From: Diphasiastrum complanatum
Taxonomy: Eukaryota; Streptophyta; Lycopodiopsida; Lycopodiales; Lycopodiaceae
DNA length: 64,000 nt
Assembly: GCA_029204225.1 (NCBI GenBank)
Contig: CM055103.1
Location: 3,826,500 to 3,890,499, forward strand
Direction: 5' to 3'
Below are positions 1 through 12,897 of the stretch, one piece after another; positions within the stretch are counted from its first letter, which is position 1, and each line of letters starts with the position of its first letter. A model generated the notes under the pieces. That model was not told where the DNA came from, searched no databases, and saw nothing but the letters and a program-made list of their open reading frames with translations. Position numbers and translations under genes: made by a program.

Positions 1-959
1 ATAAAAAACTACCAAAAGTATGAAGGTTCGCAAAATCTAGGATGATAGGCCAATTGTGGAAAGATGTGTAGAAAACTTTTCCAACGAGTTTTTAGATATT
101 AATTAGGCGGATGTAGAATCAGTGTGAATTAGGGATCGCTTGTCAAATCTTGCACTCGTACTTTCTTGTGGATCCATAATCACAGTGTTGTAGACATGTT
201 CGTTCGATTGATGATGAGAGTAGAGATGAGTTTTTTATTTCTAGCCATTAGCATCTTTGCTGAAATTGAGCGCCCTTTTATATTGTAGCCAACTTCAAAC
301 TATTGTACTCATTTTGCAATTAATTAGAGTGCAAAATTATGTCTACATGAATGTTCTATTGCTATTTCTGAATTGGTTTTTCATCTTGAATGTTTGTTGA
401 TAACTGTTATGCTTCCGATCTTTATTCACCTACTCTTCAATTCCACTGCAATATCGAATTTCTCTGATTTACAAAATTGTAGTCTATAAGTGCTTGTGTA
501 TGAGGTTCAATCTAGATCTCCGAATTTGTAAGAGACATATTAATCTAATGAGATTCAAATGGATTATTGATTTCTTGCATAATATGTTAGAAATAGGACT
601 ATTAACTCATTAGAGTAACTACAGTACTTAGGATTGAGTTATAGTTGTCTGAGACTTAATGAATCTCCTAGATCTCTTAGAAATTTTGGTTGTTTGAATT
701 GTTGTATTTTAGAATATTTGAATATTTTGAGAATATTTGTACCAAGAGGCACTATTATCTACAAGAAATTGTGGATAGATTTTAGACTATGATTAAAATA
801 GAATTTCTTCAACTTTCAAACTTGATCTCTGTAATAATGAGTGTATTTTTGATGCGGACTGTTTAGAGCTTTATGTTTCTATCAAGAGAGACCCATATGG
901 TTGTCCTCTGACAGGCAGGACACAATACTACAAAGATAATCTGTCCCTTCTACCTAATT
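1..959. other. Non-coding stretch, nothing recognised
   Basis: AT-rich sequence with stops in all frames. I see no coding similarity, LTR end, primer-binding site or tandem repeat. It may be the decayed 5' side of the transposon remnant that follows. Confidence 0.5.
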
Positions 960-2290
<1,331 letters not shown>

Positions 2291-3198
2291 ACCAATAGTT
2301 GGTCATTTTTGGTACCCATGCTGCACAAAATTTAGTAAGAAGGCATTTGGGTGTGCTGCATGCCTGCGTGCGTGTGTGAAAATGCCAAACATTTTTAGCA
2401 TGCTATGTTTGGCTTGTACGATAACTAATTACAATCTCGATTGTTCTATGAGTAAACATAGACAAACACGATTTTATTGGTTTAACTTTCACCACCCGCA
2501 GTCTATCGAGAATATTATCATTAAAAAACAAAGCCTAGTGAGCGCTAGTTTTTGCACGATTGAATTTTATTGCATTTTTTTTTTATATTTCTTTGAAATA
2601 TTTTTAATTTATCATCAATAGTGTGTCTATAGCTTTTATTTTCCATTCTCTACATGTTTTATGATTTATTTAAGGCAAAAATATATAGGTGGAAGGATGT
2701 GTTGGAATTTGGTTTTACTTCAAGACCCTCTTGCTACAATCTATAGAAATATTTTGACTCTCCAGTAGACAAGAACTTACATATTTTTGATGCAATCTTG
2801 ATGCTAGATTTCAAGCTTTTCATTCTTACATTTTGGGCATTACATTTTCACATGCAGTCAAAGTCATCATTAGAGGAGTTCTAAATCCAAAAAAGACCCT
2901 TTGTAAACATTCTTTTTATATATTTTTTTAAAATTTTTTCGTCATCTCATGTGCAATGTTGCATACTCATACCCCTTGTGGTTCATCATTACTATTGTTC
3001 AATGGATAATCGAGCCCTACTGAAGAAGTGATGGAAGAACTGCAGGTTCCGGACCAACAAGAAAACATACTAAGTAAAATGTAGGCTACACGAATTCTTA
3101 AAGGGTCTTTTTGGAGCTCAAAACTCCCCTAATGTGACTTCATGCTGGATGTTATGAAAAAAAGTTGCGTAAGGGACTTATGTGTGTGTATGTGTGAA
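2291..3198. other. Non-coding stretch, nothing recognised
   Basis: AT-rich DNA with no convincing coding block or element end. It separates the first and second microsatellites. Confidence 0.4.
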
Positions 3199-3396
<198 letters not shown>

Positions 3397-3581
3397 GGGA
3401 GAGATTTTAGTGTATTACGCTTTGCTTTCAAGGTAATTAGTTAAAATTTGAATTGTTTTGGGTATAAATGTAAACGAATGATACTTTATTTGTTCAACTT
3501 TTCAAAAATGTATAGTAAAAGATAATTGGTCTTTTATGAGACTCATCAAATGTACCTGTTGTTATGAACAAAAATAGGATA

Positions 3582-3701
<120 letters not shown>

Positions 3702-4000
3702 TTAATAGTATATTCTATTTGGCTTGGGCCAAACCAATCACAATGATATCATGAATTACAAGTGGTAGATTTATTTCAATGTATTCTTTTTCTATTTCTA
3801 TTCATGCGTTTTATTTTGAAATTCGTATTTTACAATTTCAGGTATTTGCCACAAATTCTTTTGTGTGTAGCAATCCTACACTTGAAAGTAGGAGAGGCTC
3901 GCAACCTATATCTAAATTGTAGGTATTTCTTTTCTTTTCTATTTTCTCTTTTCACACACTTTAGATGGATACCAATAAACCAAACAAAAGTGGATCATAA

Positions 4001-4021
4001 CCCTAAATCCTAAACCCTAAA
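4001..4021. repeat. Short interstitial telomere-like motif
   Basis: Three CCCTAAA-type units (CCCTAAA, TCCTAAA, CCCTAAA) stand in tandem. CCCTAAA is the plant telomere unit, and short copies (teloboxes) also occur in plant promoters. Too short to claim a telomere relic. Confidence 0.5.
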
Positions 4022-4039
4022 CGCGTTGATCTTTATGTA

Positions 4040-4470
4040 TCTAGGAATACACAGATGGGCAAACAATCTAGTCCATATGCAAGAAGCAAGAATGCACAAG
4101 CCCCGAAAAAGGTATCTCTAAAAAGGCAGATGAATTTTTCATACAAGTATACAAATCATGTATCATGACAAACTATAATACAACATTGAATTACAAAAAT
4201 GAAATTAATATAAAGTTGTGAGTTTTTTGTACGTATAATGAATGGGATTTTGTCATTTTTGTAGCCGAAAAGAAACAATCAGACTACGAAGTTTCATGAA
4301 ACCTCTCTGGTATGTTTTATTTATACAATGAATGTTACAACTATGTCGTTATCTCAAGTGTAATCATTGATCTTACTATCATGCTAATTTTATACATGTG
4401 ATTTCATAGAAGACTACAACCAATCAAGATGAAGAAAGAGTTTAAAAAAAATGAAACAAAAGAACGTTGG
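4040..4470 (+). other. Possible small exons of an unknown gene or transposon
   Basis: Three short lysine/glutamine-rich blocks have exon-like edges: about 4045-4110 ending before GGTATCTC, about 4265-4310 between TTTTTGTAG and GGTATG, and from about 4410 after TTTCATAG. They may be the tail of the transposon remnant upstream. I do not recognise the product, and chance splice motifs in AT-rich DNA could explain it. Confidence 0.15.
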
Positions 4471-4929
4471 TCTATAAAGAACAAGGTGAAATAGAAAAAG
4501 AGGTGAATATTTTTGACATCTTCTTCAAGTTTACAAATCTTCCACTCTTGAAAGATCACATTTCCACCGTTGACAATTTTTTTGGTGGAAAACAAGTAGA
4601 TTCTACAATCTTTACTTGAAGAGCAAAACACTACTATTATTCCTATCATTGAAATAGGATAATCTTGGTCCTTACATTGGAATGATCATGCACAAAGCAT
4701 GTGGATCCAAAGATTTCTAGTACAAATGATGTTTCATCTTCTATGACTCTATTCAAACTATTTGGCAAAAATAGTTATCCAATGAAATTGCTTTATCAAC
4801 AATAGATGTAGCATCTAATTTCATTGTCTTGTCATAAAGAGTACTAAACACCATAGATCTTAAAGATAAGCAACAAGTCACTCCATGTCTACTAATACTT
4901 TCCAAAAAGTATTCAAAGATAGTAGACTC

Positions 4930-6492
4930 TCCAATGCTCACCACCTTTGCAAGATGCACACTTGAATGGATAAATTACATGCAATTTGATGACTCGGCCT
5001 TTGTCATGAGGACCTCCTTGGAACTCTCATGCTTTGAGGCTGATCCCCAAGACCTTCCTCTTTTTGATACTCCTCCTCAATGCAAGCAAGATCACACTTT
5101 TCCAAGATGTCCTCTTGAGTGATCTCCTCCTTTTTCAAGCTCATACTATCAAAAGCAACACTAGCTTCCAACTTAAACAATCTCCCTTAGTTAAATCCTT
5201 TTGCAATGCAATTATCATTCTTAAAAACGGAACAAACACCATGATCAAAGTGGACATCCAAACCACTTTCTAAGAGTAGACCAACACTAAGCATATTCTT
5301 GGTGATTGATGGTACATAAAGGACATTTTCTAGAGCCATACTTATTGAGAATTCTAGATACAAAGTTGTGGTACTAACACCATCTATCCTATATTTTTCA
5401 TCACTTGCAGTAAAGACAAACTTTTTAGCATCATTGAATGAGTGTAAAGTTGAGAAGAAGTCATTTCTATAAGTAATGTGGAACTAGCCCCACTATCAAT
5501 CCACCAAGTGTCTCTTGAATTGCTATTGCTTGTTGGTGAGGATGTAGATGTCATCAAGAATACATCAGCTCCATCCTCCTCCTCCTCATGTGCAAGGTCT
5601 CCTTGTTTGTCCTCCTCCTCTTGTGCTCTTATTCTGAATTTAAATTGGCTGAAGCCCGTAAAGAATTACAAGATTGCATTGCGGATATGAAAAGCTTCTT
5701 CTTTGGCCTCCTTTGGATGCTTCTTCTTTCCATTGGTCTTGTTTTTGCCCTTGAATGAGAAATTGGCTTTCTCATCTCCATCATGCAAGGACAATGAACT
5801 CATTCTTGCCTTGATGTGGAGCATCCTACACTCTTTAGCCACTAATACACTGTGAAATTTTTCTGTAGTTGGCAAAGGGTCTTGGATGGCAAAACTTTGG
5901 ACCAAATTGGCAAAGTCATCTCCCAGACCATTAAGAACAATTTGTACAAGCTCTCCATCTTGAATCTTCTCTCCAATGGGAGCCAACTCCTATTTAGAGA
6001 CTTGATTCTGAGTACATAATCCTGTGCACTCTCCTCACTTCTCCTCATGCTTTGCAAAATTTGATTTCTAAGCATAAGTACTCTACAAGTGTTGCTAGAT
6101 TCATAGATTGATTTTAAAGACTCTCAAGCCTCTTTAGCACTAGTACATGCTGATACTTCTATCAACAAATCATTGCTCACATTCATCATCACAAAATGAA
6201 CTGCAAGCCTAGATCTCTTCTTGTATCTAACAAACTCATGTGCACCTAGGTTTTCATCTTCATCCTCAATCAAGAACTCATAAAGGTCTTTGAGCACAAA
6301 GAGTGACTCCATCCTAACCTTCCAAATAGCATAATTTGTAGAATTGAATCTCTCACTAGATTCTAGAAGGTATGCTCTAGCAGATCCCATCTTACTAGTG
6401 ACTTCTACAAACAAGAAATTAGATTTGATTGACGTGAAACTCACAAAGTCCTCCAAGCAACCTGCAAGCTTCAAGATGCTCCCCAACTCCAA
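4930..6492 (-). pseudogene. Copia element Q: decayed gag and protease
   Basis: Reading on the minus strand, the gag begins near 6400 with LLESSERFNSTNYAIWKVRME, the usual start of plant copia Gag (UBN2-type), and continues through MMNVSNDLLIEVSACTSAKEA. After a frameshift come the ELVQIVLNGL block (about 5930) and a lysine-rich tail near 5700. The aspartic protease site WWIDSGAS is readable around 5490, followed by ENVLYVPSITKNMLSVG near 5300. No zinc knuckle was found. Integrase and reverse transcriptase are absent, and no LTR or primer-binding site was found on the right. Frameshifts and stops make this non-functional. Confidence 0.8.
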
Positions 6493-6499
6493 GCTAGGA

Positions 6500-7209
6500 T
6501 GCCTCCACCTGCAAGTAAGGATCTACAAGCCTCCAAGGATCCCTCCTCCACCTGTGTCCCTACTCTTTAAACACAAAGATAGATAACACGCTGGCCTCAA
6601 GTACTCACCACCCAACCATAGCTAGATCCAAGCTCCAAGCAAGACCTATCTAGCACCCCCTTGCTAACCATAAACAAATCACAAGCATACCACAACACTC
6701 CATAGCATACTCAAGATCCAAACTCTAATTATGTCCCATACCATAAGCAAGGTCCAAACCTTAAGCATACTACCACAAGAAAGCCCTCTGAACACTAGTA
6801 GCAACACTAGAGCATAAGCAAAGCAAACAAGAGAGATCTCCTCCCCCCAATGGGCACCCTACTACCCTCATATAGATGGCCCATGGACCCCTCCAATGCA
6901 CTATGGAGTTCCATGCTCATCCAATGAGAGAGAGAGAAGCCTAGGGGAGTTAAAGAATCTCCAAGAGCCTCCATAGGCTTATGGAATGTGAAGAGACTCC
7001 TTCCATAACCTATAACTCTTTGAATGTCTTTCTTGTGGGAGTTGGGAACTCAATGGACACTTTAGAAGGGTGGCCTCCTACTAGGTCCCATTGCCTAGGT
7101 TGTGCAAGTATAGTTTGGTCCTAGACCAATAAGGTGATATTATTCAAAATTGAGGCCCAAGGTCTAGAAAAATAGTCATCCAATGACTTTCTTACACCTA
7201 TCTAGATTC
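6500..7209. other. Non-coding stretch between copia Q and gypsy P
   Basis: AT-rich, with many CAAGC/CTCCAA-like words. It may hold the decayed leader or LTR of element Q, but I found no complement of TGGTATCAGAGC here, so this is unproven. Confidence 0.4.
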
Positions 7210-7400
7210 CATACCTCCATCCAAGGCATAGACACCTACCTGTCCTTAACCAAGGACACTAGTACCTTAATCTAAGGCACATACCCTTGATACTAAGCGT
7301 ACCCCTTATCCAAGGGTCACGTGACTCCATGCCTCTGACTAAGGTATAGTCACTTGCCTGTCCTTATCCAAGGACACATACCCTTAATCTTAAGAGTACC
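7210..7400. repeat. Array of short degenerate hairpins built on CCTTANNNAAGG
   Basis: About eight imperfect units follow each other every 20-30 bp, for example GTCCTTAACCAAGGAC, TACCTTAATCTAAGGCA, CCCCTTATCCAAGGG and TGTCCTTATCCAAGGACA. Each can fold back on itself. The array lies just beyond the chromodomain end of gypsy P (minus strand), so it probably belongs to that element's 3' untranslated region or LTR. Confidence 0.6.
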
Positions 7401-7469
7401 TTCTCATTTAGCCCCCAACACTAAATGGACTATTAGGGGTCTGATGTACTGCGAGTTACATAGGTATGT

Positions 7470-8880
7470 AACCCCTAAACATAAATTTTTCCTGGTAGGG
7501 AGAAATTTGGAAAATTCTTCTAGAGATCAGCCTCTTTTTCCCAGGTATCCTCTTCTTCTGATTTGCTCCTCCACTTGAATAAAAACTCCTAAAGCACTCT
7601 ACTCCATAGAGTCCTCTGCCGGATATTAACAATCACCTCGGGTTCAAGTGGTCCACCCACGGACTCATCACGAAGAAGTTCCACTAGATCTTCCACAGAG
7701 ACCAGAGTCTCCCCAACCCCCAACAAGGGTTTTAACTTACTAACATGGAAAACAAGATGAATTCCAACGATAGTTGGAAGGTTTAGTTTGTATGTGACCT
7801 TGCTTATCACTTGGATAACCTTAAAAGGTCCGCAATACCTAGGCACTAACTTTGCAGACTTAGTAGTTTTCAAGCCCCTAGAGTGACTAGGGACTCTCAA
7901 AAACACCCAGTCGTTGACCATGAATACCTTGTGCTTCCAAGATAGATCAACATAGTGCCTTGCCCTGTCCTGGGCACTTCTTATGCTATCTTTAGCCAGC
8001 TATAACATTTCTTGCATATCCACAAGGAAATCAGCTGCAGCTTGCACCCATAGGTTTTTCATGCCAACACTAATTGGTGATCGAGGTTGAAAACCATACA
8101 TAAGCATGAAAGGGCTGAATCTGATCATTGAATATTTTGCACTGTTATATGCAAATTCCACTAGTGGAAGGTATTGTTCCCAATCAGACTGCAGATGGCC
8201 CACATATGCTCGAAGCGTATCCTCCATCGCCAGTGAATTTTGGGTCACGGTCACTAACGATATTGGAAGACAACCTATATAGTTGAAAAAGCTTCTCAAC
8301 AAACAGTTGAGCTAGTTCTGAAGCTTTAACAATAGTTTTTGTTGGGATAAATTGAGCAAACTTTGTAAGTTTGTCAACAATGACCCAAACCAAATCATGG
8401 CCCTTCCCTATACATGGAAGCCCGACCACAAAATCCATAGATGTACTTTCTCACTTTCCGGTAGGAATATCTAAAGGATGTAATAGGCCACTAGCTTTTA
8501 GCCTCTCTACTTTATATAACTAGCACTTATTACATTTAAGTACATAGGCCTCTACCTGACTTTTCATCTCAGGCCACCAAAATTGCCTTTGAACTAACTC
8601 AAGTGTTCTTTGTATACTTGAATGTCCTGCGCATGAACTATCATGACACTCATGCAAGATTTGGGCCCTTACAGTGTCATTCTCCAGTTCACACACCTTT
8701 CTTTTATGAAACAAAATTCTGTTTCGAATTAGAAAATCCATTTTAGTCTTTCCCTGATTTGAGGAATCTTGCAAACCTGAATCGACCCCCAAAAGTACTT
8801 GTTGCCAATACTTTCCAAAAAAGAAATCAGACACATATAGTTCTTGAAGAGACTGAAACAACTCCGGTTCTATAACAGTA
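7470..8880 (-). pseudogene. Chromovirus-type gypsy element P: integrase and chromodomain remnant
   Basis: On the minus strand the order is: integrase zinc-binding HHCC region (8861-8520, ending AYVLKCNKC); catalytic core (8438-8184, MDFVVGLP and SDRDPKFTG); a frame change; the rest of the core (8302-8000, VEFAYNSAKYSMIRFSPF); the C-terminal GPY/F module (7921 onward, RYCGPFKVIQVISKVTYKL); and a chromodomain-like tail about 7640-7490 (FKWRSKSEEEDTWEKEADL). The tail crosses in-frame TAG codons near 7590 and 7500. Integrase followed by a chromodomain is diagnostic of chromoviruses, a Ty3/gypsy group whose chromodomain is known to guide insertion to heterochromatin. The element stops at 8880, directly at the start of LTR A, so A probably inserted into P. 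Frameshifts make it dead. Confidence 0.85.
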
Positions 8881-8885
8881 AGGCA

Positions 8886-9680
8886 TGTTAAAATTGGAAA
8901 AATAAATCATATTGATTTCTTGGCTTGCTACAAATGTTGTACCATGCAAGTATGTAGCTCATAAATGCAAAATGCCAAGTTTGGCCTACATAGAACTCGA
9001 GCTACATGGTTATGTAATGTCTAGATTGAAGAATACAACTTGCATATAGTTTGTAGACATAGAATTAGCAACGTCATGCTTGTAGAAACTCGTGGCAATT
9101 CACATGCATTAATTGTAAATGATCCACAGTGACATGCAAGGCATGCACAAAGTGTAATGGACACATGCATGATGATTTGTACTTTGTTAGTTAGAACTAG
9201 TGCACTTGTAAAAAATTGGTAGAATTTCATACATGACCAGTGACAAATGTCACATAGACTCTAGATGTCACTTTAGTTGTCATTTTGGAATGGATAGATG
9301 TGGTTCTACCTCGAGCTACCTCAAACTCCATAAATATGTGTAGCTCTCCTCACAATCAATGATGAAGAACCAGAGTTTTGTAGCTACCTCATGCCATTTT
9401 GGATCTAAACTATTTTGCTTGTTATCTCTCTAGCTTTCTCTCTCTAACTCGTGTTGAAGCTTATGCAAATACACTAAAATCTTGTACTTTTGTTCATTAT
9501 TTGATTCATTGCTATCATATTCTGATGCTTAGCATGCTAGATTGTGGTTAAGCCATTTCTTCTTAACTAGATCTTGCTAAACAATCTAGAATCAGGTTAC
9601 TGTGCTAATCACAAAGCTTAATCAAGATCAATCATACTTGTGGACATTTTCCACATGTGTGAATTCTAGAAATTTTGTCA
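8886..9680 (+). mobile_element. Copia element A, 5' LTR
   Basis: It starts TGTTAAAATTGGAAAAA and ends AATTTTGTCA immediately before a tRNA-iMet-type primer-binding site. Its first ~187 bp recur at 12193-12389 after the RNase H of the same element, which identifies the LTR pair. The 795-bp length fits plant copia LTRs. Confidence 0.85.
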
Positions 9681-9692
9681 TGGTATTAGAGC
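9681..9692 (+). other. Primer-binding site of copia A
   Basis: TGGTATTAGAGC directly follows the LTR end. It differs from the usual TGGTATCAGAGC (complement to the 3' region of initiator tRNA-Met) at one C-to-T position. Confidence 0.85.
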
Positions 9693-10250
9693 CAAATTAA
9701 GCTTTGCTCTTATTGTACAAGAAACTGAGAGCTAAATCAAGCAAAAAAATAGTTTTGCATTTTTTTCTCACCTTTCTCTGAAGTGTATTTGGATCAAATC
9801 GGACTGGAACTGAATTTTCAGACCTGAAAAGTGGTAGTACGGAATTCTGGAATTCCGCACGTGTGAAAATCAGAGATTTTCAGTCCTTTTGTTCTCCTTA
9901 CCAATAGATCCAAAGATAGCAGTGTTATAGCTTAATGGAAAGTTTATGATCTGTACTTTCTATAAAAATTAAAACCAAATCAATGTGATGTGTCTAGCAA
10001 GAGTTATAAGCTCTTGAAGAGGATAGAGATAGGTCCAAAATCCGAGTGACAACATTTTGATTTGATTCAATCTTGCTTTGTTCTGAATCCATTGTTTTGA
10101 GCATCCTACACAAGAAACTGAAGATCGAGACTGAGTTTGAAGTAATGAACACCTTTTGAGCATATATCTGGATGTATCTACTTTCTTTGAAGGCTATGTT
10201 TTTTATCACTTCCTAATCTTCAAAGCTTATTTTGAGAAATAGTTTTCTTT
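9693..10250 (+). other. Leader of copia A, no gag
   Basis: Non-coding leader. Where gag, protease and the first part of integrase should follow, the sequence goes straight into the second half of the integrase core at about 10255, so an internal deletion of roughly 2 kb is inferred. Confidence 0.5.
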
Positions 10251-10254
10251 TAAA

Positions 10255-12175
10255 GTTAAAGCTTTAAGATGTGATGGAGGAGGTGAATACATCTCCAACA
10301 AGTTTCATGAATACTGTGAAGGTGAAGGAATAAAGAGAGAGTTTTCTTGTGCTTATTCTCCATCTCAAAATGGAGTAGCTGAGAGGAAAACCATATCTTT
10401 ATGTGAATGTGCTAAGGCAATTTGAGTAGCAGCTTCTTTGCCTATTGATTATTGGGGTGAAGCTATAAATTGTGCAAACTATTTGTGCAATAGATTAGCT
10501 CACAATGCACTTGCTGGAAAATCACCTTTTGAAGTCTTGTTTAAGAAGAAACCTAAGGTAGATCACCTTAGAGTTTTTGGTTGTGCTTGCTTTGTTAATG
10601 TGCCCTTGGAAACAAGGAAAAGAGATGATCCTAATTCTATTAAAGGGATCATGGTTGGATATGCATCCAACAAAAAAGCTTACAGAACCTATATTCCCTC
10701 TACCTCAATTTACAATTGAGAGTAGGGATGTTATATTCCATGAAGATCAAACGAATCTTTTCACCAAGGAGATCTCAAAGAGATATATCCCCGAACCTAG
10801 AAGGCTTACCTATGAAGATAGAGGCAAGCAAGTGTAAATCAATTCCACTAATTATGCTTATTTTATTTCTCATGAGAAGCCGAAGGATGTACAAGTTGCA
10901 AAGATGGTATCAATTAGAATCATAATTTCTTTTGCTTGTTTTTTTCAATTGGCAAGTTCTTCAACTAGATGTCTCTAATGCATTTCTAAATGGGTATCTA
11001 GAAGAAGAGATTTATATGGATCAGCCTATTGGGTTCATCCATGATAAAGAAAAAGTTTCCTTGCTCTTCAAAAGTTTATATGGATTGAAGCAAACTCCAA
11101 GGTCATGGTATTCTCAACTTAACACCTTTCTTGAGTCACTAGGATTTAATCTTAGTAACTATGATCCTTCCTTCTATGTCAATTTTTTTGATAAAAAAAA
11201 TTGTCATTCTTCTTATTTATGTTGATGATATCATTCTGATAGGAAGTAGTATCAAGTTAGTTGAGGAAACCAAGATTGAACCTGGAAAAGAGTTCAGGAT
11301 GCAAGATCTTGGAAAAATTTACTACATTCTAGGATTAGAGATTGACTTTCTTAAAGATAATGCTTTTGTATGTCAATCCAAGTATGCTCTTTCAATGTTA
11401 AAGAAGTTCAATATGTTGAATTGTAAGAGTATAGAAATACCTATGGAGCAAAATGTAAAGGATTCTAACAAAGGTGATGAAAGATCCTTTGTGGACATCA
11501 CATTTTTTAGAAGTCTTATAGGCTCCTTAATTTGGCTCACAATAACTAGAACTGACATAAGCTTTAGTGTTCATAAGTTGAGCCAGGCTATGCAAAATCT
11601 TACTATCCATCATTGGAAAATGGCCAAGAGAGTGCTTAGATATATATCTTCAACTTTTGATTTTGGTTTATAGTGAAGATCTTTCTATTATTGGTTATTT
11701 TGACTCGGATTTTGCAAGTGATAGAGCAGATCGAAAATCTACAAGTACTTATGTCATATATCTTGGAGGAAACTTGATGTCTTGGCTTTCCAAAAAGCAA
11801 TATACTGTATCACTCTCATCATGTGAAGCTGAGTACAAGACACTCACTACAACAACAAAGGAAGTGCTTTGGATCAAGAGGTTACTAGTGGAACTAAAGA
11901 TAATCTTGGAAGAGGATCTACGAATGATCATGTGTGACAACATTTTAGCCCAAGCCCTTGCCAACAACCCGATATTCCATGCAAGGAGCAAGCATATTGA
12001 AGTTGCACATCACTTCTTGAGAGAGAAGCTCATTGGAGGGGAAATCAATTTGGAGCACATCGACACATCATCTTGCATTGCTGATATGATCACCAAACCT
12101 TTGAGCAAAAGTTCCTTCATCAAGCATAGAGCCAATCTTGGAGTTATATTAAAATCCATGTTCAAATCAATATAG
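10255..12175 (+). pseudogene. Copia A pol remnant: integrase part, reverse transcriptase, RNase H
   Basis: The integrase core resumes with LRCDGGGEYISNKF, PSQNGVAERK and FGCACFVNVPL (10255-10720). Reverse transcriptase follows from about 10932 (LDVSNAFLNGYLEEEIYM, SLYGLKQTPRSWY, then YVDDIILIG with the catalytic Asp pair at about 11218-11235). RNase H follows (DRKSTSTYVIYLGGNLMSW, SSCEAEYKTL, RSKHIEVAHHF) to 12175. Integrase before reverse transcriptase is the copia order. Frame changes near 10720, 11200 and 11660, a TGA near 10425 and the missing gag/protease show it is dead. Its neighbours are its own LTRs. Confidence 0.9.
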
Positions 12176-12192
12176 ATTATTTTTAAAAGGAG

Positions 12193-12389
12193 TGTTAAAA
12201 TTGGAAAAACAAATCATATTGATTTCTTGGCTTGCTACAAATGTTGTACCATGCAAGTATGTAGCTCATAAATGCAAAATGCCAAGTTTGGCCCAAGTTT
12301 GGCCTACATAGAACTCGAGCTACATGGTTATGTAATGTCTAGATTGAAGAATACAACTTGCATATAGTTTGTAGACATAGAATTAGCAA
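12193..12389 (+). mobile_element. Copia A, truncated 3' LTR
   Basis: It follows a purine-rich tract (AAAAGGAG) and repeats the first part of LTR A almost exactly, apart from a small tandem duplication of CCAAGTTTGGC. Similarity stops abruptly after GAATTAGCAA, where element B sequence begins. Confidence 0.85.
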
Positions 12390-12879
12390 AATCAAGACCA
12401 AAAACTCAGTTAGAGAGAGAATAAGCCAAAATCACCAAAATCTCAATATTCACAATATGGCAAAACAAGCCAAAGTTTCCCTACATCAAAGTGGCTCGAA
12501 TTCCTACAGTGGAGTTGCATGGAAAGTCCACTTCACTTAGTTAACTCAACTACCAAGGATCCACATGTAAAACTGCATGCATGGATATTGCATGTACTGC
12601 ATGTCAGCTCTCAAAATTACCTAGACATGTGTAGATCATGTAAACTATTTTGCATGTTGCATGCACTGTTTGTATGTTGCATGCATGCGCTCTGAATGAC
12701 TATGCATGTTATCTAAACTTTTGCATGACATCATAAATGAATCTATCTAGCTCAAACTCGACCTATTCTAAGAAGGTTATGTGCTCAATTCACATACCTC
12801 TATGTACAATAAAATATACAAAGGAAATAGGGTGAGCAAGATATCAAGATAGGAAGATATTTTTTTACCATTTGTCACA
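12390..12879 (-). mobile_element. Copia element B, 3' LTR (partial)
   Basis: On the minus strand the purine tract AAGGAGGAG is followed by TGTGACAAATGG, the expected LTR start, at 12879. The far end lacks a clear CA terminus where it meets LTR A, so it is probably truncated. Confidence 0.6.
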
Positions 12880-12897
12880 CTCCTCCTTAAAATATAT

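Noticed and set aside
4001-4021. Interstitial telomere or chromosome-end relic
   Set aside because: Only three units; such short teloboxes are common in plant DNA.
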